Below, piece by piece: positions 8,628 through 14,906 of a stretch of DNA of 17,183 bases (the first letter of the stretch is position 1; each line of letters starts with the position of its first letter). The DNA comes from Gemmobacter sp964439015 (lineage in GTDB: Bacteria > Pseudomonadota > Alphaproteobacteria > Rhodobacterales > Rhodobacteraceae). Location: positions 1 through 17,183 of the forward strand of contig CAYTMV010000046.1 in assembly GCA_964439015.1 (NCBI GenBank), given 5' to 3'. A program made the position numbers and the translations under genes. The notes under the pieces were generated by a model, which saw only the letters and a program-made list of their open reading frames with translations, was not told the origin of the DNA and did no database searches.

Positions 8628-10292
8628 ATGACCAATTACACCATCACCAACATCGGCACAGTTGCCGGCGGGCTGGGCATCGACAAGCTGACCTACATTT
8701 ACACCTACGATCAGGGGGGTGTCTGGACCAGCAACTGGAGCGAGGATGCCAACGGCAGCTATGGCGGCTATTTCAATGGCACCGGCGGCAACGACGGAAA
8801 CTTCAGCGGTATCGAGCAGTTCGAGTTCATCGACAATGGCGGCGGCGATGACATCATCCGTACGGGCGATTACAACGACACCCTGCGTGGCGGGGGCGGC
8901 AACGACCATCTGAACAGTGGCAAGGGTCACATTCTGGTGGATGGCGGCGACGGGATCGACATCTGGGAGGCCGACGTGTCGGCTTTCACCGGGGCAGTGG
9001 TGTTCAACCTCAACACCGCCAGCACCTTCCTGACCTACAGCTCGGTCCAGAATATCGAGGCCGCGCGGGTCACGACCGGGATCGGCAACGACAGTTTGAC
9101 CGGCCACCGGACGGCTTATGCCATCGACAACATCAATACCGGCGGCGGCAATGACAGCCTGAACTGGTTCATGAATGGTGCTGACACCATCAACGGCGGA
9201 AGCGGCTTCGACACGCTGCGCGTCACCTATAACGCGGCCACCAACGGCGTGTGGCTGCTGGGGCCGACCGCAGATGCCAATGGCGCGTTGACCGGGCAAT
9301 TCAACGGGATGGGCCTGAACGACCTGAACTTCCAGGGGATCGAGCGCATCGCCTTCACCGACCTGTCGGGCGGGGATGACATCATCGAAACCGGGCGTTT
9401 CAACGACACCCTGCGCGGTGGCGGCGGCAATGACCGGCTGGTCTCGGGCGCGGGCAATGACTGGATCGACGGCGGCACGGGCAACGACACCTGGGCAGGC
9501 TATCGGGGCGCTGCGACGGTGGCGCAGGTGATCAACCTCAATACCGTTTCCGATTTGGGCGGTGGCGCAAGTGTGCGCAATATCGAGGCAATCGAGGTCA
9601 CCACCGGCAGCGGCGCTGACCGGATCACGGGCCACGCAACCTCGGGGCTGCGCGACGTTATCGCGACGGGTGCCGGCAATGACTCGGTGTTTCTCCGCAT
9701 CGGCGGCGCCGACGAGGTAAGAGGCGGCTTCGGCGCCGACCGGCTGGAGGTCACCGTCTCCGCCCCCTCGACCGGGATCTGGCTGACCAATCTGGGCAGC
9801 GGCGCGGGTGGCCATACCGGCACCTTCAACGGCGATGGCTCCAACGACATCGTCTTTACCGGCATCGACAGTTTCGCCTTTCGCGATCTGCGCGGCGGGG
9901 CTGACATCATCAACACCGGTGGGGGCGCCGACTTGTTGTCGGGCGGCGGCGGGAACGACCTGCTGAACGGCGGCGGCGGCAATGACAAACTTTTCGGCGG
10001 GGCAGGCAATGACAGACTGATCGCCGGTTTCGGCAATGACCGGCTGACAGGCAACGCTGGCGTCGACTGGTTTGAATATGACCGCCTGATCCGGCAGGGT
10101 TCGGATATCATCACCGATTTCACCAATGGCGCCGACCGCATCCGCATCGCCGGCGGGTCGATGGCGGATGTGGCGATCAGCAGCGTCAATTCCGGCTTGG
10201 ATACGCGGATCGTCCTGGATTCCGGCACTGTCATCGTGCTGGAAGACGTGGTGCGCAGCACGATCAACAGTGCCGATTTCCTGTTCAGCTGA
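8628..10292 (+). CDS. RTX-type calcium-binding repeat protein with three modular repeats
   Basis: Predicted secreted, acidic, calcium-binding beta-roll protein of 554 residues. It has no signal peptide and no cysteine, as expected for a type I secretion substrate. Nonapeptide GGxGxDxxx repeats occur around 70-110, 246-288 and most densely 423-478 (GGGGNDLLNGGGGNDKLFGG). An internal module of about 176 residues recurs: FNGxGxNDxxFxGI starts at residues 49, 225 and 400, each followed by GGxDIIxTGxxxDxLxGGGGND. Between them lie related linkers ending VxNIEAxxVTTGxGxDxxTGH (about 140-160 and 318-336). The C-terminal 75 residues (SDIITDFTNGADRIRIAGG, ending ADFLFS) resemble the tail of serralysin-type RTX proteins, where the export signal lies. 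ATG 8628 follows AGGGGA. No protease, adhesin or lipase domain is visible and no type I exporter genes are nearby, so the function is unknown. Confidence 0.9.
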   Translation: MTNYTITNIGTVAGGLGIDKLTYIYTYDQGGVWTSNWSEDANGSYGGYFNGTGGNDGNFSGIEQFEFIDNGGGDDIIRTGDYNDTLRGGGGNDHLNSGKGHILVDGGDGIDIWEADVSAFTGAVVFNLNTASTFLTYSSVQNIEAARVTTGIGNDSLTGHRTAYAIDNINTGGGNDSLNWFMNGADTINGGSGFDTLRVTYNAATNGVWLLGPTADANGALTGQFNGMGLNDLNFQGIERIAFTDLSGGDDIIETGRFNDTLRGGGGNDRLVSGAGNDWIDGGTGNDTWAGYRGAATVAQVINLNTVSDLGGGASVRNIEAIEVTTGSGADRITGHATSGLRDVIATGAGNDSVFLRIGGADEVRGGFGADRLEVTVSAPSTGIWLTNLGSGAGGHTGTFNGDGSNDIVFTGIDSFAFRDLRGGADIINTGGGADLLSGGGGNDLLNGGGGNDKLFGGAGNDRLIAGFGNDRLTGNAGVDWFEYDRLIRQGSDIITDFTNGADRIRIAGGSMADVAISSVNSGLDTRIVLDSGTVIVLEDVVRSTINSADFLFS

Positions 10293-10299
10293 CCTTGAT

Positions 10300-10333
10300 G
10301 CGGCGGGTGCGACAGGTTGCACCCGCCGCATTT
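10300..10333 (+). terminator. Terminator after the RTX gene
   Basis: A perfect 11-bp stem GCGGCGGGTGC / GCACCCGCCGC (10300-10310 and 10319-10329) with an 8-base loop starts 8 bases after the RTX stop and is followed by ATTT. The U-tract is short but the stem is very stable. Confidence 0.75.
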
Positions 10334-10340
10334 CCGGCGC

Positions 10341-10369
10341 TTGACAATCCTTGCGCCTTGCGCGAGATA
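10341..10369 (+). promoter_or_regulatory. Candidate promoter of tRNA-Ala
   Basis: A perfect -35 box TTGACA (10341-10346) is placed about 37 bases before the tRNA 5' end. The -10 is poor: GAGATA at 17 bases (10364-10369), or GATAGC at 19 bases. The strong -35 with a weak -10 is plausible for alphaproteobacterial stable-RNA genes. Confidence 0.5.
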
Positions 10370-10382
10370 GCGGCATCGGTGC

Positions 10383-10458
<76 letters not shown>

Positions 10459-10471
10459 AACCGACCCGAAC

Positions 10472-10495
10472 AACCCGCCGCGAGGCGGGTTTTTT
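10472..10495 (+). terminator. Terminator of tRNA-Ala
   Basis: AACCCGCC (10472-10479) pairs with GGCGGGTT (10484-10491) around a GCGA tetraloop, followed by a T-run to 10495. It lies 14 bases after the tRNA. Confidence 0.88.
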
Positions 10496-10571
10496 CATAT
10501 CCGAGAGCGGGCATTTGCTGCGACGCAATCCGCCCACGCGGACAGCAGCCTTCACGATGTGCTGGATGATC

Positions 10572-10645
10572 TGGAGCGGGTAGCGGGAATCGAACCCGCC
10601 CCATCAGCTTGGAAGGCTGAGGCGCTACCACTACACCATACCCGC
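10572..10645 (-). tRNA. tRNA-Gly(TCC)
   Basis: On the minus strand, a 74-base cloverleaf with encoded CCA. The acceptor GCGGGTA pairs with TACCCGC, discriminator base U. The D-arm is GGTGTAGTGGTAGCGCC-like and the anticodon stem TCAGC/GCTGA encloses CTTCCAA, giving anticodon TCC (codons GGA/GGG). The T-arm is GCGGG-TTCGATT-CCCGC. The spacer between the two tRNA genes (10459-10571) holds only the tRNA-Ala terminator; I see nothing else in it. Confidence 0.97.
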
Positions 10646-10657
10646 CGCTCTGCCCCG

Positions 10658-10686
10658 GATATAGCGGCGCCGGACGCGGGCTGCAA
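10658..10686 (-). promoter_or_regulatory. Candidate promoter of tRNA-Gly
   Basis: Reading the minus strand, TTGCAG (10686-10681) and TATATC (10663-10658) are exactly 17 bases apart, with the tRNA 5' end 12 bases after the -10. It fits between the tRNA and the end of the SRAP gene. Confidence 0.6.
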
Positions 10687-10690
10687 CCTC

Positions 10691-11341
10691 TCAGTCAAGT
10701 GGCGCGATCAGTTGTGGTCCCGCGGCCCGGTTTGAGTTGACCTCAGGCCGCACCCTATGGGCTTGCAGCACACCGTCAGAGGTGGTCCGCATCAGCACGG
10801 CAGCGCCATGGCCCGCCTCGCCCAGCCACAAGGGCCAGTCGGCCGGTTCAAGGATCACCGGCTCGCGGTGGTGGATCGCGGCCATGCCCGGCCCGGCATC
10901 GGTGGTGATCATGGCGCAGGTATCGCCCTCGCCCCAGTGCTGCCACAGCCCGGCAAGGGCCATCGGCTGGCCATCGCGGCGCGTCACATACCACGGCAGA
11001 CGCGCGCCCCCCTCGCCCTCGGACCACTCGTAAAAGCCCGAGGCCGGGATCAGGCAGCGCCGCGCCCGGATCGCCTGCCGAAACGCCGGCTTGACGGCCA
11101 CGCTATCGGCGCGGGCATTGATGATCAGCGGCCCGTCCGTTGGTGTCTTGTACCATGAGGGGATGAAGCCCCAGCGCATCGCGCGCAGCCGCCGGGCGCC
11201 ATCCTCGGACGTCACGACCGCGACCGGGTTGGTGGGACAGATGTTGAAGCGCGGCCCTTCCGGCAGATCATTGCCGGGCGTGGCGGCAAACAGCCGCGCC
11301 ACGGCGTCGGTGGGATGGGTTAGTGTAAAACGTCCGCACAT
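10691..11341 (-). CDS. SOS response-associated peptidase family protein (SRAP, YedK/HMCES)
   Basis: Forms a covalent thiazolidine crosslink with abasic sites in single-stranded DNA and so protects them; cytoplasmic DNA-repair protein. The 216-residue product starts MCGRFTL, so Cys2 becomes the N-terminal catalytic residue after Met removal. This fixes the start at 11341; an in-frame start further upstream at 11449 would bury the cysteine and overlap the preceding gene. Asn75 (INARADS), Glu105 (GFYEW) and His157 (IHHREP) fall at positions matching the YedK active site. FNICPTNPV and RWGFIPSW are family hallmarks. The usual HxRMP motif reads HHREP here. The gene lies 70 bases after the 5'-nucleotidase on the same strand, with a weak ribosome site and an intervening hairpin, so it may be co-transcribed. 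Confidence 0.95.
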   Translation of the reverse strand: MCGRFTLTHPTDAVARLFAATPGNDLPEGPRFNICPTNPVAVVTSEDGARRLRAMRWGFIPSWYKTPTDGPLIINARADSVAVKPAFRQAIRARRCLIPASGFYEWSEGEGGARLPWYVTRRDGQPMALAGLWQHWGEGDTCAMITTDAGPGMAAIHHREPVILEPADWPLWLGEAGHGAAVLMRTTSDGVLQAHRVRPEVNSNRAAGPQLIAPLD

Positions 11342-11375
11342 CACCCGATGCTGGACTTTTACGGCATGGATGGCA

Positions 11376-11404
11376 ACGGGGGCCGCGCGAGACACCGCCC
11401 CCGT
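11376..11404 (-). terminator. Hairpin between the nucleotidase and SRAP genes
   Basis: ACGGGGGC (11376-11383) and GCCCCCGT (11397-11404) form a perfect 8-bp stem with a 13-base loop. On the minus strand only TT follows, so it is likely a partial terminator or a 3'-stabilising stem of the nucleotidase mRNA. Confidence 0.45.
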
Positions 11405-11411
11405 CCGCGTG

Positions 11412-13010
11412 TCACTTGCGGGTGATCCGCCCGTCCAGCGCCGGCGCATAAGGCCCGATCCTGGCCATGTATTCGGCCGTCACATCGGCCAGATCGGGGC
11501 CGAAATCATAGGCGTTGGCGGCATCGACAAACATCTTGTAACCATCGCCCCCGCCCCGAACATAGTTGTTGGAGACCAGCCCATAGGTGGCGGCCCTGTC
11601 GATCGGCGCCCAGCCGTCGCCGTCCCGCACCATCACCTCCGAAATGCGGGCGCCGGGCGGTTGCGCGGGATCGAAGCTGTATTTCAGCCCCGCCACCTGC
11701 GGGAAGCGGCCGGCCCCTTCCTCGACCTGACTGACGCCGTTTTCCAGCGCCGCCACCACCGTCGCGCCATCGACCTCAAAGGTGGACAGCGTGTTCTGGA
11801 ACGGCAACACGGTCAGCACTTCGCCCATGGTCACCGGACCGGCATTGATGCTGGCGCGCAATCCGCCGCCATTCGCGATGGCTATGGTCACGCCCTGACC
11901 CTTCACCCGATCCAGCATCGCCTCGGCCACCAGATTGCCCATCGCACATTCCTGCGCGCGGCATGTCTCGCGCGCGCCGTCGATCTCGGCCGTGGCCTCG
12001 GCCACCACGCGGGCGCGCACCTCCTCAAGCGGGCCGGCAAGTTTGGCGACCTGCGCCTCGATCTCCGGGTCCGGCGTGACCGCGGAATCGAGGACGATCG
12101 TATTGCCATCCGCGTAGACCAGATTGCCCGCATCATCGAAGGTCAGGCGCAGATGCCCCAGATATTTGCCATAGGCATAGGCCTGCACCACCGGCACCAT
12201 CGCCCCCTCGGGCTGCGACACCCAGGTGGGATAGGCGCCATGCCGCTTGGGATCGGTGGCCGACAGATAGGTGTGGCTGTGTCCGCCCACCACCGCGTCG
12301 ATGCCCGGTACCTGCTCGGCGATCCGCAAGTCATGGGTAAAGCCGACATGAGTCAGGGCAATGATATGGTTGACCCCCTCGGCCTCCAGCGCGGCGACAT
12401 CGGCCTTCAGGCTGTCGATCTCATCCTGAAAAAGGATGGTCGGGCCGGGGCTTGCGCTTTCGGGCGTGTCGGTTGCCAGCGCCGAGACGATTCCTACCTT
12501 TCGCCCGCCCGTCTCAAGCACGACATGGTTCTGCACCCGGCCCTGCAACAGGTTGTTCTGGCTGACGTCGATATTGCCGGAAATCACCGGAACCTTCGCC
12601 CGATCGAGGAAAGGGATCACCCCCTCTGGCCCGTTGTCGAACTCATGGTTGCCCAGCGCCATGACGTCAAAGCCGATCGCCGCCATGAAATCGGCTTCGG
12701 CCTCGCCCTTGTAGGTGGTGAACATCAGGCTTCCCTGCGACTGGTCGCCCGCATCCAGCACGATCACCGCCTCGCCCGCAGCCGTCAGCCCGTCGCGCAA
12801 TGCGCGGATCTTGGGGGCCAGCCGCGCCACGCCGCCGAAACATTCATTCGCCGCCGCCTCATCGGCCGAACAGGTGCTGTCGAACTTGTTCACCGGCTCG
12901 ATCCGGCTATGGAAATCGTTGATGTGCAGAACGTTCAGCGTAAACTCTGCCGAGGCCGCACCGGTCGAAAGGGCCAGCACCGCCGCGCTCGCAAGAAGAC
13001 GTTGGGTCAT
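11412..13010 (-). CDS. Exported bifunctional metallophosphatase / 5'-nucleotidase family protein
   Basis: Probably a periplasmic hydrolase of nucleotides or nucleotide sugars (UshA/YchR superfamily). The 532-residue precursor has a Sec signal peptide (MTQRLL, hydrophobic core, cleavage predicted after ASA at 21). The metallophosphatase domain carries LHINDFHSR (Asp32, His34), VLDAGDQ (Asp86, Asp89), LGNHEFDNG (Asn121, His122), ALTHVGF and GGHSHT, the complete dinuclear-metal site. The C-terminal 5'-nucleotidase domain carries NGGGLRASINAG, TVLPFQNTL and the substrate-binding loop NNYVRGGGDGY. Two cysteines (47 and 57) near the N-terminus could form a disulfide, consistent with the periplasm. 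ATG 13010 follows GGGAGC. A candidate promoter lies just upstream and the gene is divergent from the DUF952-pyrD pair. The natural substrate is not deducible. Confidence 0.95.
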   Translation of the reverse strand: MTQRLLASAAVLALSTGAASAEFTLNVLHINDFHSRIEPVNKFDSTCSADEAAANECFGGVARLAPKIRALRDGLTAAGEAVIVLDAGDQSQGSLMFTTYKGEAEADFMAAIGFDVMALGNHEFDNGPEGVIPFLDRAKVPVISGNIDVSQNNLLQGRVQNHVVLETGGRKVGIVSALATDTPESASPGPTILFQDEIDSLKADVAALEAEGVNHIIALTHVGFTHDLRIAEQVPGIDAVVGGHSHTYLSATDPKRHGAYPTWVSQPEGAMVPVVQAYAYGKYLGHLRLTFDDAGNLVYADGNTIVLDSAVTPDPEIEAQVAKLAGPLEEVRARVVAEATAEIDGARETCRAQECAMGNLVAEAMLDRVKGQGVTIAIANGGGLRASINAGPVTMGEVLTVLPFQNTLSTFEVDGATVVAALENGVSQVEEGAGRFPQVAGLKYSFDPAQPPGARISEVMVRDGDGWAPIDRAATYGLVSNNYVRGGGDGYKMFVDAANAYDFGPDLADVTAEYMARIGPYAPALDGRITRK

Positions 13011-13039
13011 GGGTTGCTCCCGCTCTGGTTGGATGATCC

Positions 13040-13068
13040 ATCATTCCCCCACCCCGCCAGTCTGTCCA
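13040..13068 (-). promoter_or_regulatory. Candidate promoter of the 5'-nucleotidase gene
   Basis: On the minus strand TGGACA (13068-13063, 5 of 6 to consensus) and AATGAT (13045-13040, 4 of 6) are 17 bases apart. Transcription would start about 23 bases before the ATG at 13010. Confidence 0.5.
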
Positions 13069-13108
13069 GCCCATTGACGCACCGCCTGACGATGTGCAGG
13101 AAGGGCGC

Positions 13109-13447
13109 ATGCTGATCTACAAGATCCTCCGCCGCCCCGAATGGGATGACTTTCGCGCAGCCGGCGAAACCGCTGGCGCCCCGGTCGACCTTGCGGATGG
13201 CTTCATCCATTTCTCCACCGCAACTCAGGTTGCCGAAACCGCTGCCAAATGGTTTGCGACCGAAAGCGATCTGGTGCTGGTGGCCTGCCGGGCCGAGGAT
13301 CTGGGCGCGGATCTGGCATGGGAGCCCTCGCGCGGTGGCGCGCTGTTTCCCCACCTCTATCGTCGGCTGAAACTGTCGGATGTGGTCTGGGACAAAAGCC
13401 TGCCACTCGGCGCTGCCGGCCACATCTTCCCCGAGGGCGTGATATGA
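13109..13447 (+). CDS. DUF952 family protein
   Basis: Small cytoplasmic protein of 112 residues of unknown biochemical role. The features recognised are the N-terminal IYKILRRPEWDDF, the central DLADGFIHFSTATQVAETAAKWF, the EDLGADLAWEPSRGGALFPHLYR segment and the GHIFPEGV end, which are the typical DUF952 pattern. The conserved GFIHFS histidine and the FPHLY histidine are present. ATG 13109 follows AGGAAGGG; an ATG at 13094 in the same frame would sit on top of that site and adds only MQEGR. The stop overlaps the pyrD ATG (ATGA at 13444-13447), so the two are translationally coupled. Some DUF952 proteins have been compared to glutathione-S-transferase-like or toxin-related folds, but I do not assign a function. 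Confidence 0.9.
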   Translation: MLIYKILRRPEWDDFRAAGETAGAPVDLADGFIHFSTATQVAETAAKWFATESDLVLVACRAEDLGADLAWEPSRGGALFPHLYRRLKLSDVVWDKSLPLGAAGHIFPEGVI

Positions 13448-14505
13448 AGCTGATCGAACGCGCCGGCATGGCGCTGATGCACCGCATGGACCCCGAGGCG
13501 GCCCATGGCCTGGCCCTCAAGGCACTGAACGCCGGTCTGGCCAGCTTGCCCGGTGTGATCACCTCGCCGCGTCTGGCAACGACCCTCGCGGGCATGGCCC
13601 TGCCCAATCCGGTGGGTCTTGCCGCCGGGTTCGACAAGAACGCGGTGGCGATGGCCGCCCTGTCGCGCGCCGGTTTCGGCTTTCTGGAACTGGGCGCCGC
13701 CACGCCGCGCCCGCAGCCCGGCAACCCCAAGCCGCGCCTGTTTCGCCTGACCGAGGATCGCGCGGTGATCAACCGCTTCGGCTTCAACAATGACGGCGCA
13801 GAGGCCATCGCCGCCCGCCTTGCCGCCCGGAAACCCGGCGCGGTGCCGGTGGGCCTGAACCTTGGCGCCAACAAGGACAGCACGGACCGCGCGGCCGATT
13901 TCGCCCGGGTGCTGGCGGTCTGCGGCCCGTATGTCGATTTTGCCACCGTCAATGTCAGCTCGCCCAATACTGAAAAGCTGCGCGACCTTCAGGGGCGTGC
14001 GGCGCTTGCCGCCCTGCTTGCCGGCGTGATGGAAACGCGCGCCAGCCTCGCCCGGCCAATCCCGATCTTCCTGAAGATCGCGCCGGATCTTTCACCGGCA
14101 GAAATCGAAGACGTGGCCGAGGTCGCGCTGACCTCAGGCATCTCGGGACTGATCGCCACCAACACGACGCTTTCGCGCGACGGCTTGGCCAGTCCGCACC
14201 GCGATCAGGCAGGTGGGCTTTCCGGCGCGCCGCTGTTCGAAAAATCCACCCGCATCCTCGCCCGCCTGTCGCACCTGACCGAAGGCCGCCTGCCGATCAT
14301 CGGCGTGGGCGGGATCAGCAGTGCCGAGCAGGCCCTCATCAAGATCCGTGCAGGCGCCAGCGCCGTTCAACTCTATTCGGCCTTGGCCTATCAGGGCCTC
14401 GGCCTCGTGGCCGAGATCGCCCAGGGCCTCGACAGCCTTCTGGCCCAGAACGGCTTTGCCAATGTCGCCGATGCCGTCGGCACCGACCGCGGCCCTTGGC
14501 TCTGA
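13444..14505 (+). CDS. pyrD: Dihydroorotate dehydrogenase, class 2 (quinone)
   Basis: Oxidises dihydroorotate to orotate in pyrimidine synthesis, passing electrons through FMN to membrane quinone. At 353 residues it has the class 2 N-terminal amphipathic region (KLIERAGMALMHRMDPEAAHGLAL) that tethers it to the inner membrane. The TIM barrel shows LAAGFDKN (59-66), PQPGNPKPRLFRL (90-102), INRFGFNNDG, LNLGANK, and VNVSSPNT with the class 2 catalytic Ser173; IATNTT and GVGGISS bind FMN phosphate. The usual GTVTP reads GAATP here, a small variation. ATG 13444 overlaps the DUF952 stop. A longer frame upstream overlaps DUF952 and is not family-like. The gene converges with the Lrp-like gene; the 108-base gap (14506-14613) holds no convincing terminator. 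Confidence 0.97.
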   Translation: MKLIERAGMALMHRMDPEAAHGLALKALNAGLASLPGVITSPRLATTLAGMALPNPVGLAAGFDKNAVAMAALSRAGFGFLELGAATPRPQPGNPKPRLFRLTEDRAVINRFGFNNDGAEAIAARLAARKPGAVPVGLNLGANKDSTDRAADFARVLAVCGPYVDFATVNVSSPNTEKLRDLQGRAALAALLAGVMETRASLARPIPIFLKIAPDLSPAEIEDVAEVALTSGISGLIATNTTLSRDGLASPHRDQAGGLSGAPLFEKSTRILARLSHLTEGRLPIIGVGGISSAEQALIKIRAGASAVQLYSALAYQGLGLVAEIAQGLDSLLAQNGFANVADAVGTDRGPWL

Positions 14506-14613
14506 TCCATCATTCAGGCGCAAGTCGTCCGGGGGGTGCCAAGGGGTGCGATCGCCTCGGGAAACCGATGGCAGGGGGCAGCGCGCCCGCCTTTACGGCC
14601 CCGGCGGCCTCAC

Positions 14614-14850
14614 TCAAAACGCCTTGAACGTCATCGTCGTCAGCGTGCGGCTGATGCCGGGGATGTCGAACAACTTTTCCGTCAGGTAATGCCCGACATC
14701 CGCCTCGTCGGGAATGTAGACCTTTGCGATCAGGTCATATTCGCCCGAGGTCGAATAAAGCTCGCTCACCACCTCGCGGTCATAGATCGCCTCGGCCACC
14801 TTGTAGGTCTGGCCGGGGGTGCAGCGAAACTGGACGATGACGCAATTCAT
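14614..14850 (-). CDS. Stand-alone Lrp/AsnC ligand-binding (RAM) domain protein
   Basis: A 78-residue protein that matches only the C-terminal effector domain of Lrp/AsnC regulators (beta-alpha-beta-beta-alpha-beta): FRCTPGQTYKVAEAIYD, VSELYSTSGEYDLIAKVYIP, and GISRTLTTMTFKAF. No helix-turn-helix is present, and upstream in-frame codons do not encode one. The start is fixed by ATG 14850 after AAGGAGC (14863-14857). Such single-domain proteins are known as SMALL or DM1-like forms and assemble as dimers or rings that may bind amino acids; direct DNA binding is not expected. It lies 56 bases after the helicase on the same strand and may have its own promoter. Confidence 0.9.
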   Translation of the reverse strand: MNCVIVQFRCTPGQTYKVAEAIYDREVVSELYSTSGEYDLIAKVYIPDEADVGHYLTEKLFDIPGISRTLTTMTFKAF

Positions 14851-14871
14851 GGGCAGGCTCCTTTTTTTGCC

Positions 14872-14899
14872 AGCATAGCCCGGCACGGCGCCTTGCAAA
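14872..14899 (-). promoter_or_regulatory. Weak candidate promoter of the Lrp-like gene
   Basis: On the minus strand TTTGCA (14899-14894) and TATGCT (14877-14872) are 16 bases apart, 4 of 6 matches each, and lie between the helicase stop and the Lrp-like start. The alternative is simple read-through from the helicase. Confidence 0.3.
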
Positions 14900-14906
14900 A
14901 GACCGC

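Noticed and set aside
8870..10050. Repeated GGCGGCGGCAATGAC-like DNA, which could be mistaken for a repeat array
   Set aside because: The repetition is in register with the coding frame and is fully explained by the RTX nonapeptides.
11091..13115. A 674-codon plus-strand open frame opposite the nucleotidase
   Set aside because: Antisense shadow of a well-identified gene, with arginine- and histidine-rich low-information sequence.
13034..14515. A 13-base direct repeat TGATCCATCATTC at 13034-13046 and 14503-14515 flanking DUF952-pyrD
   Set aside because: About one or two 13-base matches are expected by chance in 17 kb, the second copy includes the pyrD stop, and no other mobile-element sign exists.
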